From Botryosphaeria dothidea (lineage: Eukaryota > Ascomycota > Dothideomycetes > Botryosphaeriales > Botryosphaeriaceae), in the NCBI GenBank assembly GCA_011503125.2, contig WWBZ02000001.1, positions 5,952,001 to 6,016,000 on the forward strand: 64,000 nt of DNA, read 5' to 3'. Made by a program: the position numbers and the translations under genes. The notes beneath the pieces are model-generated. The model had not been told where the DNA came from and did no database searches. It saw only the letters and a program-made list of their open reading frames with translations. Shown in pieces: positions 1 to 14,000 of this stretch. Position 1 is the first letter of the stretch. Each line of letters starts with the position of its first letter.

Positions 1-2089
1 CCTACCGACCTCCCTCTTAGGAGACAGGCAGAATCTACTCTCTTTTCTGACCTCACAACTCTTCACTCTCAAATCCAACAGTACCTCATATATGCGATCC
101 TCCCAGAGCACGATAGCAACCTCCACGCGTCCGACTTTGGGGGATCATCTCGCCGGAACAATCCGATTCATCACCGCTTCATCTAATCTATCTGATAACG
201 ATCGGGACGACAGCGAAACCGGAGTTTGTAGTGAGCCGCCGGTAGCGCAGAAAAATAATCGTATTGCACCATTTCAATTGTTTCGCAATAGGGACGGACA
301 GTGCCCGAAAGTGTCGAAGAATGAGTCTTGCTCCAGGCTGGCGTCGGGCCCCAAGGCGCATCCCGGACAATGGTTGCGGCTGTTCCCACTTCGTGCCGCA
401 TCCTATTTGTCTTAAACACAGACAAGTTGTTTTTGACTTCTGGAAAACTTTAGAGCACTTGTAGCTCACTCTGATCTGTGAAGTTTGCTGTTGCTAGGCT
501 TATGGAGAGAGATCCGCAGGGTCCGGCGTAACCCTATGGCAGCTTTTCGGGGGGGCTTTGGCCAATTGGCTCTTTGACTCCTACAATAGTACAAGGTGCA
601 CATATGTCGGAGCTTCCGAAGTATCCACGGCGTAAGAGCACCTGATCCCTCCGATCCTCGAAGCGAGAATTTCTTGCCTGATTTACTCTGGACCTATCAT
701 GTGCGCGAGCGTGTCGTTCGTGAGTTCCAGAGCACGTGAAACCGGAATAGGCAGTCGTTTCGCGAGGGCCGCGATCGCTGGGCAGTGTCTTCCCGTGGGG
801 TTTCAAGAAGTGAGCGTATTGGATCTCACTACTCAGGTCGCTTGCACTGCCCAGGGGAGGGCCCACATGTTCTAATATAGCGAATCACTGTCGTCCGTGG
901 CCCGTCGAGTTTTAACCGAACCTCCACGCCCAGAAAATCCAGATCACGACGGAATCCTTCGGTGGGCCAAGATGCCTAAAGCAGGTTTTCTTATAGTGAC
1001 CCACGAATTACGTCAAAGACAAAGTACATGTTGCAAGCATACACTTGCGGGCCACAATACGTAGGCGGAAGGTGGTATTTACCTCTGCCGCTGCAACCGG
1101 GCTCCTGTAGGCTAACCTAACCATTCCGAGACTAGCAAGACGGCATAACGTGAGTCTACACCCACAGCAGTTTCTCCTGTAAAGTGTTGCAGGTCCTCCG
1201 AACATGTTCGCCAAGGATTCGTTCGGGCCCAGTCAAAAGTAGCAGCGATCCATTGCTTAATCGCGCCGGCTGCCCGAAGCAGTTAGCTTCAGGCCGTTTA
1301 TTCATAACTGCCCGCAGCCCTCCGAGTGCCGGAACACCTCCCAGCATGGACGAAGCACGGATTAAACGAAGAGACTAGTTGTAAACGGCAAGTCCCGGTA
1401 TCTACGCCGATTTCAGTCGGATACTCGGGAGGAATTTGCATTCCGCCCGAGTAATACCGTCGGGAGGCCGAAGCACGTCAAAGGGGAATGAGATGATTGG
1501 ATCTAATCAGATGAGCTCCTGACATGGAGAGAGTCTTGGCATGGCGCAGACAGCTATGTGCTTATAAAGTGCTCGTATCCTTCGGAGGATGGCCGACGGT
1601 CCCACTTGTTCCTGTACGCCTCGGCGCATATCCGAGGCAGACACCACGAACGGAGTGTCAGATGGAAGCAGCAATGCTCAGCACGTTCGGCTACCTGTGG
1701 CAAACCTGGAGGCGACTCTAAGCTTGCTTAGGCAGCTCCCTTCGAGCACGCCAACAGCAGCTTTACTGCTTCTGGATATTCCAAGAGAGGGGTTTGGCGC
1801 AGGAACACGGGTGAGATCTAATCTGATGGATCAGGTGTGGAGATGCATTGTGGAAGGCCTGGATGCCGCATGTGTCTGCGATCGCTGAGAACTGTGGAAA
1901 AATTGGAAAAATTGGACAGATGGTGTGAGGCGAATATCTGCAAACGGCATGCTGCATAATTGGTCTGCTTGGCAGAGACATTCTCGCGACTGCCAGCTCT
2001 GCGAGATCCGTTCTGCAAGAATCAATGCGATATATCTGTGCCACGAAGACATTGGACATCTTCCTTGACAGGAGGAGCAAGATTGGACC
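1..2089. other. Upstream region of the NRPS, no gene recognised
   Basis: About 2.1 kb of mixed-composition sequence ahead of the NRPS start. The open frames here are short, lack recognisable motifs and lack convincing splice partners, so I call no gene. One perfect SreA-type GATA motif lies at 190-198. Two weaker relatives with a GATG core, one mismatch from the consensus, lie near 1506 and 1821. An upstream neighbour may lie just outside the window. Confidence 0.5.
190..198 (+). promoter_or_regulatory. Candidate SreA/Sre1-type iron-responsive GATA site
   Basis: The sequence ATCTGATAA matches exactly the extended GATA motif ATCWGATAA that SreA-family repressors use on fungal siderophore and iron-uptake genes. 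It lies 1.9 kb ahead of the NRPS ATG, far for a fungal promoter. It may instead serve a divergent gene outside the window, or be a chance match. It is the only perfect copy I found in the upstream region. Confidence 0.4.
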
Positions 2090-5000
2090 ATGACGCAAGT
2101 TCTCGATCTTAACTTTGCACGGATACCTGCGAACCATGTTACCCCTGCAACAAAGTTTCCCTCCTTACATCCGTTCCAAGAACCCAGGTTGAACCCTGAA
2201 CCCTCGCCGCGGCATGTCGACTTGGAGGGATTCGCAGTTGAGCCGCATGAGAAACCATATTCTCTCTTCGAGAGGTATGGAAAAGCCATTGCGAATTTCA
2301 CTGGATCGGACGAGATTGCGTTCAGCATCTTTCTCGATACCACTGAAGCAGGACCAATTTACGGAATCGCCCACTGCGCCTTCGAGCCCGATGCAAAGGC
2401 ACCCAATGTCAAGCTCTACCAGGTCAGCGAGCATATCGATTCGGCATTCCTGGCTCTGGACTTCTCGATATGCATAGATACACGAGAGAGACGCGATAGT
2501 GTGGCCTCAGGTCCCATTTTTGGCAATACTAAGCCTCTCGCAGATGTATGTTTTTTTTTTTTCTTTGTTCAAACCACCTCTCTCTTACAATGCTGACTTC
2601 GCTCCAGGTAAAATTCACAGTGAGCATCAAGCGCCACAGTCCGGTCATAAACATCTCTTACGACGCGAACCACATACCGTCCGCCGCCACCCCGCACCTC
2701 ATCAACGGTTTCGCCAGCGCCCTCTCGTTGAAGCCCCGTGCGGTACAACCCTCCGTCGTCAACTACCCGCCAACCACGTACCCAGACAATGACCTTCCTC
2801 TCCTGCTCCACACCGCTTTCGAGCGGCAGGCAGCTGCGACTCCGGACACAGATGCCCTCGACTTCCTGGGCAGCGGCGGGCACCACACCGTACTCACGTA
2901 CGCGGAGTTGGACGGGGCGGCAGAGACGCTCGCGCGCAAGATCGTAGACGCCGTGGGCGCGCCTGCGCGAGGGAAGGCCGACATCATCCCCTTCTACCTG
3001 GCGCCGTCGCCCGAGCTGTACGTGGCGTACCTGGGCATCCTGAAGGCCGGGTACGGCTTCTGCCCGCTGCCGCCGGACGCGCCGGACGAGCGACTGCACG
3101 ACATCCTGGACGACCTCAGCCCGAAGGCCGTCCTGCACGCCCCAGCAGCAGGCGGCACGCCCCCCAAGCCCCTGGGCGACGCCAACCTGCTCGACATCAC
3201 AGCCGCCCACCGCGCGGAAGCCACCAATCCGCCAAACCACAGGTCTCGGCCAACCAGCCACTCCATCGCCTACGTCATGTACACCTCCGGCTCGACCGGC
3301 AAGCCCAAAGGCGTGCAGATCCCGCACGCCGCCGCCGCCGCCTCCATCGCCTCCAACCTCGCCGCCCTGCCCCTCGCCCCCGCCCCAACCCCGCGCTGGT
3401 TCCAGTTCATCAGCACGACCTTCGACCCCAGCCTCGTCGAGATCTTCGGCGCCTGGGCGCGCGGAGCCACGCTGTGCTCCGCGCCCCGCGCGCTCGCGCT
3501 GTCCGACCCCGAAGGCACGGCGACGGCGCTGCGCGCGTCCGCGATGCTGACGGTGCCGAGCGTGGCGGGCTTGCTGCGCACGGGGCGGATGCCGTATCTG
3601 CGGGATCTGGTGGTGATGGGCGAGTGCATGGGCGAGCGCGTGGTTGGGAAGTTCTGTGCGGAGAGGAGCGGCGTGCGGTTGGTGAACGGGTACGGGCCGA
3701 CGGAGGCGACGATCAACTGCACGCTGGTGGCGTTCCGTTCAGGGTGGCGCCGGTCGGTGATCGGGCCGCCGCTGCGGTCGGCGTCGTTGTTCGTGCTGGG
3801 TCCGTCGGGAGAAGCGGTGCCGCTGGGGTGGGCGGGGGAGTTGGCGATCGGGGGCCCGCAGTTGAGCGTTGGGTATCTGAATCGGCCGCGGGAGACGGCT
3901 GCGGCGTTTGTGGAGAGTGCCGAGTATGGGCGCGTGTATCGGACGGGAGACAAGGCGCGGATGGTGTGGGATGAGGAGGGGAATCTGATGGTCGATTTCC
4001 TGGGCAGGATTTCGGCGGAGCAGGTGAAGTTGGATGGGCGCCGCATCGAAATGGGTGAGATTGAGGGTGCGTTGACCCGAGTGCAGGAGGTGGCGGAGGT
4101 GGCTGTGGCTGCTGCGCATCCGCCGGACGGGCAGGGTGGGTTGCGTGTTGTTGCTTTGCTCGTCCCTGCGGCGGGGCAGTATGGCACCAAGATGATCAAG
4201 GAGTGTCAACATACAGCGGCTTCGCTGTTGCCTCTGTTCATGCGGCCGTCACATTATGAGATCCTTCCGAGCCTGCCTCGTTTGCCGTCTGGTAAGGTCG
4301 ACAGGAAGAGCGTGCAAGCAATTGCTGAGGAATCGTTGAGGGAAATTCTTGAACTCATGCCTCATGTATCAAGCACAGCGGATTCGACGGATTCTGGGGA
4401 TGAGAACGTGGCGCTCCTTTGTCAGCTCATCTCCAACGTAATAGATATCCCACAGAGTAGGATCTCCCCTTCCAGCGACCTCCTCTCCCTCGGCCTCGAC
4501 AGTCTCCGGACCATGAGTTTCCTACAAAAGGCACGCGACCACGGCATCGCCGGCCTGAGCATCGGCGAAGTCCTCCAATGCCGCACCGTGACCGCCGTCG
4601 TCGCTCTCCTACGCGAAAAGTCTTCCGATCCCGCTGTATCGCTCGGTACATCGTCTTTCCCGCACCGGAAAGTCCGCGTCGAAGAGTTCGGCCGTACCCA
4701 GAAGCCCATCTGTGCCACCTCTCTGCAAGTGCCCAGCGAGCAGATCGAAGCCGTATACCCCGTCACGACCATGCAGGCCGACCTCCTGACCAGCTTCGTG
4801 CTCAGCGAGTCCCTTGGCTCCGAAACGCGGCCATACATGTACCATTCGGTTTTCGCGCTCAAGGAATCCACTGATTTCGAACGGCTGGTACGCAGCTGGA
4901 ACGCTGTGTTGAAGAAGCACGACGTCTACCGCAGCGTGTTCGTGGCTGTGGAACACGAACACGCGCCTTTCGCTCAGTGCGTCCTCGCGCCTGATTGCGC

Positions 5001-8000
5001 GAAGGCCCAGTTTGCCTGGCGAAGGCGGGAGGTGGAGGATGTGGAACGTCTTGAGGAGCTGGTGGCGGACGAGGTGCGCGATGTTGAGCGTCATGTGTCC
5101 CTGGAAGCGCCGCCGCTCGCTCTTGCTTTACTATCGGTCGGTGCGCAGAGGGCGTTGGTGGTCTCGCTGTTCCATGGTATCTTCGACGCTGGGACAGTGC
5201 AGATGCTCATGGCGGATGTTAATGATGAGTACCACGGTCGCCAGGCAGCGGTCCGCTCCTCGTTGGAGACAGCGGTTGACTTGCATTTTTTGGTGGACCG
5301 TGAGGAGGCGGATGCGTTCTGGGCAAAGAGTTTGGAAGGAGTGAGTCCACCTGCTTTCCCTTCACTGACGGGCCTGCGGCCGGAAGCAAGAACCAACAAA
5401 GCGGAGGTGTTAGAGCATCATTGCAGTGTGACTTTAAGCCAAGTAAGGGATGGCGCGAAGACTATGGGTGGCTCCACATTTTCTCTCATAGAGGCAGCAT
5501 GGACGGCAATATTGTCGAGTTACTGTCACTCTGCAGACGATGTGGTATTTGGGGCCGCCTTCTCTGGCAGGTATGAAAAAGAAGTGGAGGTCGCAATGGC
5601 CCCGACGCTCGCCATCATCCCAATGCGCATCTCGACCGCAAGTGTTCAGCGGGCTGCAGTGCGTCAAGTCGTCCGCGAACTGGCTTTGAAGAACGCAGAA
5701 GCCATGGATCATCTCCAAGCCAGGAACACGAAGCTTCCCGATGGAAAGATTGCGTATGATACCGTCCTCACATTCCAGGAGTTCCGCGCTGAGGAGCAGT
5801 CTGATGAGCCTTGGGAGAGTGTCAAGCAACCTGCTATGGCCAATGACCTTTTGATGCTCGAGGTCTGGCCTACCCGCAGAGACGGATTGCGTCTTCGAGT
5901 GTCGTTTACCGACGCACATATGAACCAAGAAGCAGCCGATGTAATGCTCAGAGAATTTGATGCCATTTTGCAGCATCTGCTTTCCAACCCTGACACGGAG
6001 TTTGCCGGCGCTTACTGTGTCGGAGACAGCTCGCTTCTTTCCATTCACGACATGGCTGGCGATGAGCGCGAGAGAATCTCCCAGGATCCACGCCTGCTGC
6101 ACACTTCTCAATTTGAGCGTTGGGTGCAGGAGACGCCAGATGCGGATGCCTTGGTTTACATCGAAGACTTATCCGAGACTGGGCGGTGGAAGGGAGCCAA
6201 CATCAGTTTCGCCGAGGCCAATACCAGGGCTGAAGACCTGGCAGCCTACTTGCAGGATCGCTACGGAGACTTGCGGGGCGTATATGTGCCTATGATGCTA
6301 CGCAAGAGCCCTGCGGTATACCTCAGTCTGCTGGGGATCCTCAAGGCGGGCGGTGCATGGTGTCCTGTGGACCCGGACTTCCCTCCCAACCGCCGAAGTA
6401 GCCTGGTCCATCGTACCGGGGCTCCAATGGTCCTTGTTGATGTAGATACGGAGGTTGATGACAGCGGCATCCCCGACGGCATCGAAGTGATTCGCGTCAG
6501 CCGCCTGGCTGAGCCCAGCTCCGACATCCCGTCCCGCGGGTTCGGCAGAATTACCCCGACCACTACCCCCGAGGACCCAGCATACCTTATCTGGACGAGT
6601 GGTACGACAGGTGCTCCGAAGGGTGTGCCCATCCATCACCGTGCGGCAGTGAGCAGCATGGAGTCGGCACAGCGGCTCATTCCAGGCAATGCAGACGGCA
6701 GCCAAGTTCGAACGCTTCAGTTTGCGCAGTACGTCTTCGATCTCTTTGTTCAGGATGTGTGGTACACATGGGGCCTCGGAGGTACAGTTGTCACGGCTAC
6801 CAAGGACCTCTTGCTCAGCTCTTACCCGGAGGTTGCGACTGCGGCCAAGGCTACACATGCAAACATGACGCCGGCCTTCGCCAAGGAGTTGCTGCGGGCG
6901 TCGTGCCCTACGCTGAAGGTGTTCACCTTCATCGGTGAGAAACTGCCGCAAGATGTGGCAGATGAGTGGAGCGTTGATAGTACAGCTTTCAATACGTACG
7001 GCCCAGCTGAAGCAACGGTGCTGATTACGGTGCGTCAATTCAGCGGTCCCGGCGCGGATCGTCGCATCTGGAGCAGTAACATTGGCTGGGCCATGCCATC
7101 AGCAGCGACGTATGTGCTGCGTGATGATCGACCGGTAATGCGGAATGCGGTTGGAGAGCTGGCTTTGGCGGGACCTCAGGTGTCGAAAGGCTATCTCGAT
7201 ACGCCAGAGCGCACGGCCAAGGCGTTTGTATGGAACGAGGCGCTGCAGACGTATCTGTACAAGACGGGTGATATGGCACGCCAGCTTGCCGATGGCTTGA
7301 TTGATTTCCTCGGACGCACCGATGACCTGGTCAAGCTGGGTGGAATCCGTGTTGAGCTCAGTGAGATTGAGGTGGCACTGCGGGGAACCCACCCAGCTGT
7401 TCACGCGGTATCGGTACAGCATCTCGCTCGTTCTGAAACCGCACCCAAGGTTCTTGTGGCCTACCTCGCTGCTGCAAGCCTACGCAGCCGGCAGAGCGAG
7501 CTTGTCGTGGCCACGGATGAAGCCGCGAGCGTGGCCAGGGCCGTCCTGGATGCTGTTCGCAAATCGCTGCCCGAGTTCATGATTCCAAGTACGCTGCTGG
7601 TGCTGAAGAACATGCCGCACACGCGCAGCGCCAAAATCGACCGCGATGCGCTGCGCAAAGCGTATGAAACGGCGGATCTCGAGGCGTGGGAGTCGCTGCT
7701 CGACCCAAGCCAAGCGCAGCAGAGACAACAACAGCAACAGACGCAGCAACGCACGCGTTCACCGGCAATTGCGTGGAGCGGGCCGGCCCGCTATGCGGTC
7801 GAGACTCTTGCTCTCGTCACCGGTGACCGAGTCGAGAATATTTCGCTGTCAGCGCGGCTGCGTTCCATCGGAATTGACTCGATTGGCGCAGTAAGGCTGG
7901 CGCGCAAGTTCAAGACCGAGGGCCACGACGTGTCGGTCCGGGATGTCATGGCATCGAACACCGTTGCCGACCTGGCAGCCTTGTTTGAACTCAAGGAAAA

Positions 8001-11000
8001 CAAGATCGAAGAAGTAGTGTCCGACCGCTCAGACCGGCTTGCTGATTTTCAGCGTGAATGGGAGCCGCGTCTGCGTGCTGCGGGCGTTCATGGCAGCTTC
8101 TTGGTCGCTCCGCCGTTGCCGCTGCAGGAGGCTTTGCTCAGCGAGACGGCCCGCCATGCAGGCTCTTACTGGAGTAGCCATTTCTTCAAGTTGAGTGCAG
8201 AAGTCGAAGCGGGGGCGGTGTTGCGTGCGTGGAGTGAAGTTGTGCGAAGAAGCGAGGCCTTGCGCTTGAGCTTCTTCCCCGTTGCCGAGCTTGACGGCCC
8301 GCGTCTCCCGCACGCCTTCCTCCAACTCATCCATCAAAACCAAGACCCATTCATCGATGCACAGCACCTGCGCATCGCTCCGGGCACTCTGCAGCAGGCT
8401 GCTCAGACTCGTGCCAATGCTGTTGCAGTTGACCGCCAGCAACAAATTTTCCGCAGGCCTCTGAGCGCCTTCACCATCTTTGACGACGGCGAGACCCGCC
8501 ACGTCGCCATCACCGTCCACCACTCCGTCCACGACAACCAGGGCCTGCACTTCATCTTCGACGACCTGTGCCATGCGTATGGAGGCGTTAGCCCGCTCGC
8601 AGCACGCCCTCAATGGCACGATGCGCTAGCTCTCTGTGCCTTCGCGACCGCCGACGGCGAGCAAGATGCAGCGCGCTTCTGGAGTGAGCAGCTGGCACCC
8701 TTCGCTGGTGGCGGCGCTCTCACGTTACCCGATCTCTCCGGCTGCAGGAATCCGCCTCGCATCAACCTTACCCACACTCTACCACTGACTGTCTCTTTGA
8801 CTCGGTTGCAGGACCTCTGCCGCCGCCAGCTGGGCGCCGGCTCCGCCGTGTCAGTGGTACGGGCTGCGTTCGGATGCACCCTTGCCGAGTACCTCGAAGC
8901 TGACGCCGTTTTCTTTGGTGAGAGCTTCTCGGAGCGCATCCACTACCCTGATATTTCTGATGTCGTTGGTCCCCTGCTCTCCGTCATGCCTGTCGTCGTG
9001 AACCGGGCAGGTACCGTCCGCGACGTCATTACCCAGCAGGCTAAGATGCTTGAGGATGCAACACTGCATCGTCATGTGCATCCACGCGCTCTCAAACGCA
9101 TCGTTGGTTGCCCTGCTTCCGATGCCCTCTACTGCGCCGTCTTTCAGTACCATCCTGAAGGCGATGATTTGGACGACGGCACCGGCGATCTGCCCTGGAA
9201 AGCTGTAGATTCCCTGATCCCACTCATCGTTGAGCATCCCCTGGCAATAAATGTACAGCCGAGTGGTGAGGATGGACTTGAATGCACGTTTGAGTGTTCC
9301 AGCAGCGTCATGAATTCCGAGCAGCTGGAGTTGTTTGCGCGCCAGGTCGATACACTTGTCAGTGCCATGGTGGAGAGCCCTGACACATCCATTGTGGAGC
9401 TGTCAGACCAGTTTCCCCAAGACCTAATGTCCATCACCACTCCATATGTGACGGATGAAATTCTGGCTGCGCCGCAGCTGGCTCCAACTCACTGGTTGGA
9501 TCATTGGGCAGAGCATCATCCCGACTGGAAGGCCCTCGTGATAGCCCGTGATCTGTCATCCGAGGTGCCTCAAACCAGCGCTTGGACGTACCGCGATCTC
9601 AGTGAATTTGCAAGCCGTGTGGCCGGTTTCATCCAAGCTCAGCATTTCTCCAAGCGCAACATCGCCGTATGCCTTGGCCGATCTTTCGTTGCTTATGCCG
9701 TGGTTGCTGGAATCTGGAAGAGTGGGAATTGCTACCTACCTATTGCGGAGGATCTCCCCGAGGAACGTCGGGCTTTGCTTCTGCGTGACAGCGGCGCTGC
9801 GCTGTTCTTCACGGAGTCAAATTTCCTGTCATCTCCCTTAAACGTTCCGGATGGCTGTCGCGTCGTCAATGTGGAATCTGTTGACTTTGTGAAAGAAATA
9901 CAGAGAGTTCTCCCTCAAAAGGAACTCGGGGTGGCCGATCCGAATGGTGACTGCTATCTCTTGTACACCTCCGGCTCTACTGGCACGCCAAAGGGTGTTG
10001 TTGTAACCAGAGGAGATGTTTCTGCCTTCACCGAGGCCTGGTCGGACATGTTTGCTCGAGAGGTCCCAGAACACACGACCCTGGGCGGAGTAGGCAAATG
10101 GCTTGCACATGCCAGTCGAGCTTTTGACGTCCACATCGCCGAGATGGTGTTGGCATGGAGGAGTGGGCTTGCCACCACGACCGCCCCGAGGGCTGCGCTC
10201 CTCGACAATTTCCGAGATTCCTTGGCAAAGCTGCACATCACGCACGTGGGTTTTGTGCCGTCTCTGGTCGACCAGGCTGGCCTTGAGCCTGAGCACGTGC
10301 CTGATCTGCGGTACTTGGGTGTTGGAGGAGAGAAGATGTCTCAGAGGATCATCGACTGCTTTGCCTCGTCAGATCAGTTGGTGCTCGTCAACACCTACGG
10401 GCCCACTGAAGCTACTGTTGGTATTACCGCGAACACTGTCAAGCCAACTACCAATGTTCGCAACATCGGCAAGACGATCGGCAATACTGTTGTCCATGTC
10501 CTCGAACCCGATTCTTTCCGATACACCAAGAAGGGACAGGCCGGCGAGTTATGCGTCACGGGTGACCTCGTGGTAAAAGGATACTACCAGCGCCCTGATG
10601 CGAAAGGCTTCGTTGACTTCAATGGTTCCAGGATGTACCGCACCGGCGACATTGTGCGTCTCATGGCCGACGGCAGCATTGAATTCCTGGGACGCCGTGA
10701 TAACCAGGCGAAGATCCGCGGCCAACGACTGGAGCTAGAAGAGGTTTCTGAATGCGTCCGCAAACACGCCGGAGAACCCGTAGACGTGACTTCAGTCGTT
10801 CTGCCACATCCAACCACGGGCCGGCCTCACCTTGTGTCTTTCCTGGGCCGCCGCCGCACCGGCGAACAACGTAGGAAAGCTGGACCTGCATTTATCCGCG
10901 AGGACTACCAGAGTTGGGTCCCGCGCATTATTGAGAACTGCAAGCACATTCTGCCGGCATACATGGTTCCGGCTTACATCATTCCACTCACTTATATTCC

Positions 11001-14000
11001 CATCCAGATTTCCGGCAAGGCCAACGTACGGCAGTTGACGGCTCTGTACACATCGATCCCGCGCTCCGAGCTGATCCAGGCGACTAAGGCGGAAATCGAC
11101 CCCGCTTCAGCCCCTGCAGCTCCACGGGCCTTATCTGAGGCCGAGACTCGGGTGCGCAATGTCCTTGCATCCGTGCTGGAGTTTGATGCCACAGTCGTCA
11201 GCGCGGAGACAAACATTTTCGATCTCGGCCTCGACAGCTTGAGCGCGATAGACGTTTCTATCAAAATGAAGAAGGCAGGATACGTCTGCTCGGTTGCGGA
11301 TGTGCTCGGCCACGCGCTGATCAGCCAGCTTGCGGCTTTGCCGCGCCGGGAAGAGACGACCAGCGATGAGCACGAGCGCCATGAGCTTGGAAAGAAGAAA
11401 CTCGAAGAACTGGAGCAGTCATTCCGCGACGAAGTGCGGTCATCCGCCTTGCCAAACTCGTCTATTGAAGCAGTTCGACCCTGCTTGCCACTTCAGGAAA
11501 GCATTGTTGCCAGTTCCTTGAACGATGACTCGAAGTCACTTTACGTCAACCACATCGCTTTGAAGTTGGCAGAAGATGTGGATCCGGCACGCCTGAAGGA
11601 TGCCTGGATTGACCTGCTTCACAGTGCCAGCCTTCTGAGGACTTGCTTTGCCCCTATTGACGACGCGATTGTGCAGATAGTGCTAAAGCCCCGTGTTGCT
11701 GTCCTGCCGTGGAGCCGATTTGACCTGACAGATGAAGAATCAGCTCATCAACGCTTCCGTTCCAAGCAATCAGCGATTGCGGCGGAAATCATCGAGAACA
11801 TGCAGACTCAGCCGCCCTTTAGGCTGCTTGTTGCAATTCCCCCTCAGTCGACCGACGGCTTGCTTTTCATTTCAATCCACCACTCTCTCTATGATGGAGA
11901 CACCATGGGTCTGCTCCTTGATGCGCTTTATTCACACTACCATGGCTTGCGTCCTCGAGGCGAGGGTGACGTAACTTCTCTCTTCGAGTATCTCAGCTCG
12001 ACGGATATGACAGCTGCCAAGAAGGCCTGGAAACAGCACCTTTCCTCGCACACGCCCACACACACTGTTCCTGGCTCTTCACGCGGGACGGATGAACTTT
12101 CTGTGGTCGAGACTGCAATCAAGCCGAAACTTTCAGAACTTTCAGCCTATGTTGCTCAGGCCAAGGTGACACTTTCATCGTTGATGGAAGGTATTTTCGC
12201 CGCAGCTCTGGCACAGCTCGTTGGCCAAAACGATGTCATCTTCGGAACTGTTTTCTCGGGCCGCTCCATCCCGATCCCGTCTGCTGAGTCCCTCCTTCTC
12301 CCACTGGTGACTACAGTTCCAACGCGTATCCAATTCGACAACCGCTCTACCAGTCTAAAAGATGTTGTCTCTGCCGCACACCGCGCTCGACTGGACCTCA
12401 TGCCATTCCAACATGTACCATTGCGGCAGATTCAGCGCTGGGCCCAGGCAGATGGCCCACTCTTTGACTGTCTTTTCTCCCTCACGAGAACCAGCAAGAA
12501 GCCCGACTACTCGTCCATCCTGTCCGAACAAGATAGCTCCATGGCTGCCGATTACCCGCTGGCTGTTGATGTTGAGGCAAACTCTGAATCGGACACTATT
12601 ACCCTGCGTGCAGGGACTGCGAAAGGGCTGAGCATTGACAAGAAAGCGAGAGCCCTCCTGGAAACCATGGACCTTCTCATTCATGCTTTGGTTAACGAAG
12701 GAGATGTCAGCCTACATAGCCTTGGGATTCAGCTGGGATCGCCCTCTACAGCACAGGCTAAAGAACAGCGATGGTCCGAAGCTACTTGGTCGCCCAAGGA
12801 ACAGCTCCTTCGCAAAGTAACGTCTGATATTTGCGGCATTTCTCCGGAGCAGGTCACCAAAAATGCTTCTTTCTTCGCTTTGGGTCTCGATTCCGTGACT
12901 GCCATTAATTTTGCCAAGGCATTGCGGAACCAGGGATTGAACGTTTCCTCAGCAGACGTGATGAGACATAACTCCATTGGAGCGTTGGCCAACCACGCTG
13001 CTGAACCTTCTGTTGACATTACGCCTAATGGTGTTGGAATCGAACCAGCAGAGATGACCGCAATTGAGCTCTGCAATGGCGAAAGTCTTATCGAAGACGC
13101 ATATCTCTGCACACCCCTGCAGACCAGTATGATCACCCAGACACTTGCATCAGATGGCAAGCTCTACTTGCACCACCATGCTGCCATCCTCGCCCCTGAT
13201 ACTAACCTGGAGCATCTGAAGGACACTTGGATGCGCCTGGTGGACCGTACTGACATACTGCGGACCAGCTTCCATCAATCACCTGCTCAAAGAAGGGTCA
13301 TAGCTGCTGTACATAAGGGTTTGAACGTCGACTGGGACGTCATCGATGTTGCGGACCCACTCCCCGAGGCACTGAACAACATTGCTGCTCAGTACAAGCT
13401 CGCAACTGATGCAGACTTCCAACGTCCGCCTGTGCGCGCCACAGTCCTCAGGTCGCCTACGTCTTCGCTTTTTGTCTTGACCATGCACCATGGCTTGTAC
13501 GACGGCTATTCGGTTCCGCTCATCTTCCACGACCTGGCCCTTGCTTATGAGAAGAACACTCTTCCAACTCGGCCGCCCTTTGCTCCTGCCGCAAAGCAGA
13601 TCGCACTCTTGCATAGAAGCGCATGCAACTTCTGGATTGAGAGGCTCGACAACTATAGGAAGGCTGAAGTTCCAGTCCAGATGTCTGAAATCGATTCCTT
13701 GCAATCACTTCATCAAGTAGAGATCAAGCTCCGCACGCCTGCGGCAGCTCTCGTCCAAGGATGCGCGTCCATTGGCATAACGCTCCAAACTGCTGCCCTT
13801 CTCGCATTTGGAAAAGCATTGATGAGCGTGGTCGAGCAGCGTGACGTAGCTTTCGGTCACGTCTTGTCTGGGCGTTTCCTCGATGTTGAAGGGGCTGAAG
13901 ATATCATCGGTCCTCTTTTCAATACAGTACCGCTCCGTGTCCGCCTCGATCAGGCCCTCCAGACAAACAGAGACGCTGCTCAGAGGATGCAGCAATTTGC

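Noticed and set aside
2569..4212. Long minus-strand frames of 157-309 codons opposite the NRPS A1 domain
   Set aside because: They are shadows of GC-biased codons; the plus strand carries all A-domain motifs in order.
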